A DNA stretch of 12,079 bases from Promethearchaeota archaeon (lineage in GTDB: Archaea > Asgardarchaeota > Lokiarchaeia > Sigynarchaeales > MK-D1), in the NCBI GenBank assembly GCA_016839385.1, contig JAEOUK010000309.1, positions 1 to 12,079 of the forward strand, read 5' to 3'. A program made the translations under genes and the position numbers. A model generated the notes under the pieces. The model saw only the letters and a program-made list of their open reading frames with translations, searched no databases and was not told where the DNA came from. Positions within the stretch are counted from its first letter, which is position 1; every line of letters begins with the position of its first letter. Positions 6,959-12,079 of the stretch are shown one piece after another.

Positions 6959-8110
6959 TTAATTGGATTTATTTTCTTCAAGAGTGAATTCTGCTTGTTC
7001 CTGAGCAATATTTTCAATTTCTACATCTTGCATAATATCTTTTTCTGAACTCACTAGTAAATTTTTCGGTAATCCAATATTTTCAATAGTTCGACCTATT
7101 GACCTATAGTTGGTAGACAGTAATGCACTTGCAATATTAATCAATGCATCAGTTGCAGGGGTTGGTATACCAAGAAATTTGCCTATCGACGAGATTGGAA
7201 CTAATCCAGTTGGTACATCCTCAGTTATGTATCGAACGTTCATAGATTTTGGAGCAGTTATAGTCTCATAACTCTTAATTCGCTGGAAAGTCGTATAGTA
7301 GTCTTTTTCTCGAACATTATACACATTGTCTGCCCATTGTAGAAAGCTTAGTGGTTTTAAACCAAGTTTTTCCATGATTGAGCAACGCTCATTATCTACA
7401 GCTTGTACGATTTTAGCGACTTCCCTACTCATTCCCTCAGTATAAAAATGAAGAGGTTGTTGACGAGAAATTGTGCCTGTATTTAATAATAATCCTGTAG
7501 GATGTAACATAGCTCCGATATTATTCAAACTCGTTATTCGAATGTCATCAACTTCAATTAAGCGGGGGAACAATTTGAAAATAGTTGAGGAAACTCGATG
7601 ATTATATTTTTCGGGATAAAAGCAATATTGGCATTGATTTTTGATTTTAATGATATCAACGCCATTGTCCTCAATTGAGCGACTAGTGAAAGGAAGTGTC
7701 TGAGTCTCTCCTACATAGACTCTGATTTCAGGTCGTAGCTTTTTTATAATATTAAATACTTCAATAGCACCCCATGTTCTTCCTGGAGTCAATAATATAA
7801 TTTGATTATTTTGGAGAAATGGAAGTATTTTACGTGTAACCTCAGCATGAACATTTGCTGGGAGAACATATATTATTGTTCCAATATCTTCTTCTAACAA
7901 TTGTGAATACTCAGGGGTAATTAGATCAATATCAAATATCCCATTAAGACGACCTTCGGAACGAATTTGTTTTGTAAAATAAATATTTTTAATGCGTTCA
8001 AAAGTCCGGAAGCCTAAATTTACCTTGAAGCCACGATGTTTTAAATATACTGCAGTAGCTCTTCCACCATTACCAGCTCCAAGTATTGCGACTTTATTGT
8101 AATCAATCAT
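6959..8110 (-). CDS. Opine-dehydrogenase-like NAD(P)-dependent oxidoreductase
   Basis: Opine dehydrogenases reductively join an amino acid to a 2-oxoacid, or the reverse, with NAD(P)H. The N-terminal Rossmann domain carries VAILGAGNGGRA (glycines at about 11-16). The C-terminal helical domain carries NNIGAMLHPTG with His203 and RYITEDVPTGLVPIS with Arg293 and Asp298. These correspond in position and context to the His/Asp dyad and Arg of Arthrobacter N-(1-D-carboxyethyl)-L-norvaline dehydrogenase. The length of 383 aa is slightly above the usual 350-360 because of an acidic C-terminal tail. The ATG overlaps the stop of the upstream cobalamin protein (ATGA), and AAGGTG at 8118-8123 gives a ribosome binding site. 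The substrates cannot be read from the sequence. The genetic coupling suggests that it acts on the product or substrate of the B12 enzyme, or on a related amino acid. Confidence 0.85.
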   Translation of the reverse strand: MIDYNKVAILGAGNGGRATAVYLKHRGFKVNLGFRTFERIKNIYFTKQIRSEGRLNGIFDIDLITPEYSQLLEEDIGTIIYVLPANVHAEVTRKILPFLQNNQIILLTPGRTWGAIEVFNIIKKLRPEIRVYVGETQTLPFTSRSIEDNGVDIIKIKNQCQYCFYPEKYNHRVSSTIFKLFPRLIEVDDIRITSLNNIGAMLHPTGLLLNTGTISRQQPLHFYTEGMSREVAKIVQAVDNERCSIMEKLGLKPLSFLQWADNVYNVREKDYYTTFQRIKSYETITAPKSMNVRYITEDVPTGLVPISSIGKFLGIPTPATDALINIASALLSTNYRSIGRTIENIGLPKNLLVSSEKDIMQDVEIENIAQEQAEFTLEENKSN

Positions 8111-9807
8111 TCGATAACACCTTTTTTTTCGGTTATTTGGTTAATTTTTGTTTCATCCAATATTCCTAATTCCGAAATCCGCTGTCGTTCGTCTATTTCT
8201 TTTCCACTGGAGTTGATAGCAACACATTTGCCATCAATAATTTCTGTATAAATTTCTCCTTTTGCACCCTGAAAACCTTTAATTTGAGGGGCATCAAACA
8301 ATCCAATTTCGACTGCTTTACTTAGGCATATTGGAGATAGATAAGGATTTTCAAATCCTAATTTGATTCCAAACTCCTCAAATGCATCTAAAAGAATTTG
8401 AGCTTGGAAAAGTAACTTATTTTTTTGTTCAAGTATCTTAGGATCCTGAGAATAATCTGGAAGATTATTCACCCCATCTTGAACAATGTTATTCACCATT
8501 TTACAACTCTCAATAATATCTTTTGGCTTTGCAGCATGACTTGCTTCTGAAAATGAGACTACATGTACTATATGAGGCTGAACGGTTAATTGAAACATTG
8601 TAGAAGCTGCTAACTGCCCTTTGGCTACGGTCGGATCCGTCGAAAGATATGCTAGACCAGTTCTTGTTTCTTTAAATACTGTGAAAGTCTCATCCACCAA
8701 GGGAAAGACAATATCAATCATAGCTAGAACGCGAGCGAGATCCCACTTGAATGTATTTCCTACAGGAGTATTAAACATTAATTGTTCGATATAATGAGTA
8801 ACTCCAAGTTCTTTTGCTATTTTTGCACATAAATATGCATCAGCAACGACCATTTGATCTGTTGCACTACGCAACCCCCATTGATGGGGATCGTTTATTT
8901 CCACGGGTATTCCATGTTCTGCATGCCATTTTATAGCTGAAAAATGTTCTTGAATTGCATTTTGAATTGATAAAGGGCCTCTTCCATCTAATTGTGAATA
9001 CCAAAAAATTGGAATGGCAGCCCATGCATTTTTTAATGTAGAATGAAATAATTCTGCATTTTTTACTAAGTTCTGCGTTCCTGAATAGATTCGAAGTAAA
9101 GGATGATTGCCCTGCTGACTATGTTGATAGAGAAGTTCCAAGTGATCTCTATTTCGAATGGGTACTCCTCCCGAGCCTTTAGGTTTCTTTTTTATAATTT
9201 CGGGGTGATGAAACCATTCTTGTGCCGCTTGATCAGGGGCAATTGAGATAATGTCTAAAACTTTTGATTCTGCGATTTTTTTAATTCCATCATATGTTTT
9301 ATCTAACGATGGTAAACCAAAATGTGCACGGATGACTGGATAAGGTTTTTTAGATTCAATTCGTGAAACAAGGTTTGTGGGATAAGAAATCCTATCATCT
9401 TGAGTTTCCCCAATTTGAAATACAGAATAAAATTCATCTAGGGGTTCTCCCCCCGTGAAAATTTTCTTGAAAAACCGTAGTTTTGTTGCATATTTTTTTA
9501 ATTCAGGTAGGCATCCTAGATAATAGTCCCTATCAAGCAATTTATTGCTTTTAACTTGTTGAATAAGTTGTTTTATGAGTGATAATCCATTTTTAGGTGT
9601 AAGGCGATAAGATATAGCGATAATTCTAGCTGATGATTTTTTAATTTTTTCAATTAATTTAGGAATTGGAACAGCAGCACCAATAAATACAGTTTGGTAT
9701 CCATATTGACGCGCAATTCTAAAAAATTTAGTTAAACCAGCCACATGGATACAATCACCTAAACTAGCTCCCGCAATTAGGTTTTTGTTTAGGTACTTTT
9801 CATTCAT
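8107..9807 (-). CDS. Cobalamin-binding protein fused to a mutase-like TIM barrel
   Basis: Residues 1-130 look like the Rossmann-like B12 domain of AdoCbl mutases: a glycine-rich start with Asp18, His21 and Gly24 (DxxHxxG), ISYRL at 65-69 in place of SxL, and FTGGEP at 117-122 as the GG motif. Residues about 155-450 resemble the barrel of glutamate mutase E chain/methylaspartate-mutase-like proteins, with conserved-looking segments RIYSGTQNL, IFWYSQLDGRGP, EINDPHQW, FNTPVG, GQLAAST and SFSEASHAAKP. Residues 480-566 form a separate C-terminal piece with GAKGEIYTEIIDG. If AdoCbl is used, the likely chemistry is a radical carbon-skeleton or amino-group migration, but the substrate is unknown. The family assignment is from remembered similarity, not a search. 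The start is ATG with GGAGGA eight bases upstream. It is the first gene of the pair with the opine-dehydrogenase-like enzyme. Confidence 0.75.
   Translation of the reverse strand: MNEKYLNKNLIAGASLGDCIHVAGLTKFFRIARQYGYQTVFIGAAVPIPKLIEKIKKSSARIIAISYRLTPKNGLSLIKQLIQQVKSNKLLDRDYYLGCLPELKKYATKLRFFKKIFTGGEPLDEFYSVFQIGETQDDRISYPTNLVSRIESKKPYPVIRAHFGLPSLDKTYDGIKKIAESKVLDIISIAPDQAAQEWFHHPEIIKKKPKGSGGVPIRNRDHLELLYQHSQQGNHPLLRIYSGTQNLVKNAELFHSTLKNAWAAIPIFWYSQLDGRGPLSIQNAIQEHFSAIKWHAEHGIPVEINDPHQWGLRSATDQMVVADAYLCAKIAKELGVTHYIEQLMFNTPVGNTFKWDLARVLAMIDIVFPLVDETFTVFKETRTGLAYLSTDPTVAKGQLAASTMFQLTVQPHIVHVVSFSEASHAAKPKDIIESCKMVNNIVQDGVNNLPDYSQDPKILEQKNKLLFQAQILLDAFEEFGIKLGFENPYLSPICLSKAVEIGLFDAPQIKGFQGAKGEIYTEIIDGKCVAINSSGKEIDERQRISELGILDETKINQITEKKGVIE
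8118..8123 (-). promoter_or_regulatory. Ribosome binding site for the opine-dehydrogenase-like gene
   Basis: AAGGTG on the minus strand, seven bases before ATG 8110, lies inside the end of the cobalamin-protein gene. It directly abuts an A8 run. It supports reinitiation or coupled translation at the ATGA junction. Confidence 0.55.
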
Positions 9808-9815
9808 TTGGTATG

Positions 9816-9821
9816 TCCTCC
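9816..9821 (-). promoter_or_regulatory. Strong Shine-Dalgarno GGAGGA
   Basis: GGAGGA on the minus strand lies eight bases before ATG 9807. It is the strongest ribosome binding site in the window and fixes the start of the cobalamin protein. Confidence 0.8.
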
Positions 9822-9853
9822 TTTATTTGTATACTAATTTGCTAATACATGAT

Positions 9854-9891
9854 TCTTAAATTTCTGAATTCAAGAATTTTTTAATTTAAGA
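9854..9891 (-). promoter_or_regulatory. Leader hairpin 2, 9-bp stem with nested palindrome
   Basis: On the minus strand TCTTAAATT and AATTTAAGA pair perfectly over nine bases. The 20-base loop contains a GAATTC-centred near-palindrome. The stem is pure A/U plus one G-C pair, so it is weak as RNA. It could instead be a DNA operator. Confidence 0.35.
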
Positions 9892-9899
9892 TATGTTCT

Positions 9900-9922
9900 G
9901 GTTCAATTAGAACTATTAAACC
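9900..9922 (-). promoter_or_regulatory. Leader hairpin 1, 8-bp stem
   Basis: On the minus strand GGTTTAAT pairs with ATTGAACC across a 7-base loop (AGTTCTA). All eight positions pair, with one G-U wobble. It lies about 85 bases before the ribosome binding site of the cobalamin-protein gene. Confidence 0.4.
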
Positions 9923-9971
9923 ATCTAAAGCCCATAATGTTTTTTTTTATCCGAGAAGGGTACATATTTTT

Positions 9972-9987
9972 CAATATATAAGTTTTT
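9972..9987 (-). promoter_or_regulatory. Putative BRE/TATA promoter of the cobalamin/opine operon
   Basis: The minus strand reads AAAAACTTATATATTG, an A-rich BRE-like element followed by TTATATAT. A start about 25 bases downstream (near 9951) would give a leader of roughly 145 nt, long for an archaeon. The prediction rests on the motif alone. Confidence 0.45.
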
Positions 9988-10173
9988 GCGGAAATCGTAA
10001 TCCTTTAAATATAGGTTTTATCCTAGATAGTTAGTTAATATAACAAAAATATTAATGATAAAACATAAGACTTTCGATATTATTACCAAATTTTCAAAAA
10101 TGTCTTTTATATTATGTCTAATTAACCTACTAACACGAGGTTTTAAGATAATTTTATCAAAAAATGATTTGGG

Positions 10174-10944
10174 TTAAGTAGTGTTAATATCTTCGGTTTC
10201 TGGATTAATTTGGATTTTGGATTTTTCTATTTCTTCAATAAATTTATTAACTTCCTCCACTCCTTCAGTTAAACCTAAAGATTTAAACAATGTTAATGAC
10301 TTTCCAAGATATTTATTGTATTCTGCTTCATCTCGGTTAAAACTATAAGCAAATTTACCATACGAAAAATAGACTTGAGCTTTGAGATGTTTACGCTTGT
10401 CTCGTTTAGCAATTTTTAACATATTACGATAATTTTTCGAAATTTTATTCAGATCTCCACCTCTTATATAAATGGGATTCATTTCAATATACAAATCCAA
10501 CAAGTCTTCTTGATTGAAATTCTTGTCAGATCCGAGATTCAATGCTTGATTTGCGTATTTTTCAGCTTTATTTATTTTATTGATGCTAAGATATATTTTT
10601 GCGAGCTCAGCAAGTATAAATGAACGAATCTCTTTTTGTTTCGTATTTTGAGGAGATTGGGAATTTGAAACTAAAGCTTCTTCAAAAGTCTGGATACTTA
10701 AATCGATCTTTTTTAGTTCTAAATAACTAGCCCCTAAAGTAGCTTGAATCTGCTGAAGATATTCATAAATAAAAGGAGTTTTTTTTGTTAATCGGATTTC
10801 ATAGGATATTGCTATTGCTTTTTTGAAATTTTCTACGGATTTTTTTCCTAAAGAAACCTTTTTTTTCGTATTTTTTGATTGAATTGTCTTTTTTAGAAAT
10901 TCAACTCCGTTTTCAATGGCACGTTTATATGCTTTTTCACTCAT
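10174..10944 (-). CDS. TPR-repeat protein
   Basis: This 256-residue, soluble, all-helical protein contains tetratricopeptide-like repeats at about 62-95, 107-140, 147-180 and 187-222. The clearest is the second, with LAELAKIYLSINKINKAEKYANQAL matching the TPR pattern of small and large residues; this is given as a pattern, with key residues Leu111, Ala112, Tyr118, Ala127, Tyr130 and Ala134. TPR proteins are protein-binding scaffolds. The N-terminus (1-35) is very basic. No signal peptide or membrane segment is visible. It follows the winged-helix gene by 23 bases on the same strand, so they are probably co-transcribed. No Shine-Dalgarno motif precedes the ATG. The partner is unknown. Confidence 0.8.
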   Translation of the reverse strand: MSEKAYKRAIENGVEFLKKTIQSKNTKKKVSLGKKSVENFKKAIAISYEIRLTKKTPFIYEYLQQIQATLGASYLELKKIDLSIQTFEEALVSNSQSPQNTKQKEIRSFILAELAKIYLSINKINKAEKYANQALNLGSDKNFNQEDLLDLYIEMNPIYIRGGDLNKISKNYRNMLKIAKRDKRKHLKAQVYFSYGKFAYSFNRDEAEYNKYLGKSLTLFKSLGLTEGVEEVNKFIEEIEKSKIQINPETEDINTT

Positions 10945-10967
10945 TTATAATCAAGATATACAGTCTA

Positions 10968-11255
10968 TTACGATTCAGGATTCTCTTTTGATGCTTTGTA
11001 TTCAGATACTATAAGCTTGTATTTGGGAATATTGGTACCTAATCTCTCTAATTTTCGTTTCTTTGCGAATCTGCTCAAAGCACGTCCAATACGATCAACT
11101 CTAAAATTTACTCCAAAATGGGTTTTAAAAACCGTATTAATTTTGTAGCTTGAAAGAATTAAGGTTTCAGAGACTTGATTATCAACTAAAAAGTTAATTG
11201 CCTCTACAACATATTCTCTAAGGGGTTTCTCCTTTTTCTTAAGTCGATCAAACAT
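10968..11255 (-). CDS. Small winged-helix-like protein, possible DNA-binding
   Basis: This 95-residue basic protein has predicted helices at about 11-25, 29-46 and 53-70, followed by a short beta-hairpin-like segment (KLERLGTN...KYKLIVS, about 71-88). That order resembles a winged helix, with the third helix (RVDRIGRALSRFAKK) rich in Arg and Lys as expected for a recognition helix. No cysteine ligands are present. I do not recognise a named family. It lies between a CooC-type ATPase gene and a TPR gene, all on the minus strand. The gap upstream contains AAGTTTAAATTTG (around 11290-11302), a possible TATA element. No Shine-Dalgarno motif is evident. Confidence 0.7.
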   Translation of the reverse strand: MFDRLKKKEKPLREYVVEAINFLVDNQVSETLILSSYKINTVFKTHFGVNFRVDRIGRALSRFAKKRKLERLGTNIPKYKLIVSEYKASKENPES

Positions 11256-11303
11256 GGTTCATCAGTTTTATGAAATAACAATTCAGTTTTAACAAATTTA
11301 AAC

Positions 11304-12079
11304 TTATTCAGAATTAACAAAAGAGTGCTTTAACCTACGGTAAATACTCTTTATTTCTTGGATTGCTGGGGAAGATTTTCTCAATAATTCATAGGGAGAA
11401 TCTCCCGTACGTTCACATTGTAAAATTAATACATCGCGAGGAATCAGTCCAAACAGTTCTACATCATTCTTTTCTGCCCATTTCTTAATTAGTTCTGAAG
11501 ATTGTTCATCTTCAATCATGTTTCCAATAAGAAATGTTTTCTTTATGCCTAATGCTTTTGCCAAATCGATGATTTTTTGGCTCAAATCTAAACTTTTCTG
11601 ATAAGCTCCAGTGACGATTAATAATACATCTAAAGCTTTTGCTGTCCCTCTTCCCAAATGTTCAATACCTGCTTCAAAATCGATAATAACTATCTCGTCA
11701 CGATTCAATATCAAATCTGATAATACTGAGCGCACAAGCACATTTGGAGCACAGAGACACCCAGAGTTAGCTTGTTCTACAGTTCCGAGAACCAATAATT
11801 CTAAACCATCTGGACCTTTAATTTTGAATCGATCTGGTATGTCTGAAACATGAGGATTCGCTTTATATACAACTGATCCTCCTCCTTCAATCGTGGTTCT
11901 TTCCATAATCAATTTTGTCATTTGAGAAATAGGTGTAATTTTTTCTCGTAACTTTGGATCCATCCCAAGAGAATAGATTAAATTCATAGAAGGATCGTTG
12001 TCAATTGCAAGAACTCTAAATGACTCAGCGAAAAAACGTGCAAGAGTTCCGGCGATGAGGGTCTTTCCTGACCCCCCCT
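11304..12079 (-). CDS. cooC: CooC-type P-loop ATPase for nickel insertion (partial, N-terminus outside window)
   Basis: The frame does not begin at ATG 11987. It stays open to the window edge and includes the ATP-binding loop, so the gene is truncated by the window and 257 residues are visible. Visible residues 1-6 read GGSGKT, the end of a deviant Walker A loop, and residues 26-29 read DNDP, the conserved DxDP of MinD/CooC ATPases. Cys107-Leu-Cys109 matches the CxC motif through which CooC dimers bind nickel or zinc. VIIDFEAGIEHLGRG (about 129-143) is highly typical of CooC. CooC proteins load nickel into the C-cluster of carbon monoxide dehydrogenase in an ATP-dependent step in the cytosol. 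This implies a CO dehydrogenase elsewhere in the genome. A paralogue serving another nickel protein is possible. Confidence 0.9.
   Translation of the reverse strand, partial: GGSGKTLIAGTLARFFAESFRVLAIDNDPSMNLIYSLGMDPKLREKITPISQMTKLIMERTTIEGGGSVVYKANPHVSDIPDRFKIKGPDGLELLVLGTVEQANSGCLCAPNVLVRSVLSDLILNRDEIVIIDFEAGIEHLGRGTAKALDVLLIVTGAYQKSLDLSQKIIDLAKALGIKKTFLIGNMIEDEQSSELIKKWAEKNDVELFGLIPRDVLILQCERTGDSPYELLRKSSPAIQEIKSIYRRLKHSFVNSE

Larger units (their letters stand above)
9808..10173. other. 366-base non-coding region with a promoter and leader for the cobalamin/opine pair
   Basis: I see no convincing gene here. From right to left it holds the AT-rich 3' flank of the TPR gene with an oligo-T run on the minus strand (10159-10164), an inverted repeat GTTTTATC/GATAAAAC (10015-10022, 10057-10064) with a wide spacer, a TATA-like box at about 9972-9981, two potential RNA hairpins, and the ribosome binding site at 9816-9821. 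No known riboswitch class is recognisable. Confidence 0.6.

Noticed and set aside
9808..9990. Cobalamin riboswitch before the B12 protein gene
   Set aside because: I could not find the conserved B12-box type sequence or the multi-branched fold, and this class is essentially bacterial.
10015..10064. Inverted repeat GTTTTATC/GATAAAAC
   Set aside because: Eight A/T-rich bases with a 34-base spacer are expected by chance at this composition, and nothing nearby gives it a role.
11304..11987. CooC gene beginning at ATG 11987
   Set aside because: The frame continues upstream to the window edge through GGSGKT and DNDP, which are essential parts of the ATPase, so the ATG is internal.
1..12079. tRNA, rRNA, CRISPR array or insertion sequence
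   Set aside because: I saw no cloverleaf-like GC-rich segment, no regularly spaced direct repeats, and no transposase or terminal repeats.

Overview
The window is AT-rich DNA with compact, uninterrupted protein genes, Shine-Dalgarno motifs of the GGAGGTGAT type, some TTG starts and candidate archaeal TATA boxes. No RNA gene, CRISPR array or transposase is visible. The gene content is an adenosylcobalamin (AdoCbl) dependent ribonucleotide reductase, a CooC-type nickel-insertion ATPase, a LarA-type racemase, an opine-dehydrogenase-like enzyme, and a large membrane protein with a C-terminal helix-turn-helix. This fits an anaerobic archaeon, plausibly of the Asgard (Lokiarchaeia-like) group. That placement is an inference from composition and gene repertoire; no marker gene is present.

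Layout. Positions 1-331 hold a doubtful small minus-strand ORF and the nrdJ leader. Positions 332-2731 (+) encode a class II ribonucleoside-triphosphate reductase with an ATP-cone, converging with a small coiled-coil gene (2737-3165, -). A divergent intergenic region (3166-3308) carries two inverted repeats and a TATA-like box. It fires rightward into a two-gene operon: an unknown helical protein (3309-3770) overlapping larA (3760-5058). LarA converges, with a 3-base gap, on a 600-residue polytopic membrane protein (5062-6864, -).

The right half is all on the minus strand. Read in the direction of transcription it contains: a CooC-type ATPase cut by the window edge (11304-12079), a small winged-helix-like protein (10968-11255), a TPR protein (10174-10944), a 366-base non-coding gap with a promoter and a structured leader, a fused B12-binding/TIM-barrel protein (8107-9807), and an opine-dehydrogenase-like enzyme (6959-8110) joined to it by an ATGA overlap.

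The strongest candidate for an undescribed system is the pair at 6959-9807. A mutase-like cobalamin protein with an atypical B12 motif (DxxHxxG) is translationally coupled to an amino-acid/keto-acid condensing type dehydrogenase. It is preceded by a roughly 145-nt leader with two predicted hairpins, and an A8 slippery run lies just before the junction. The window as a whole leans on nickel (LarA, CooC) and cobalamin (NrdJ, the mutase-like protein), which fits an anaerobic metabolism of the Wood-Ljungdahl type. No CO dehydrogenase genes or LarB/C/E genes are visible here.
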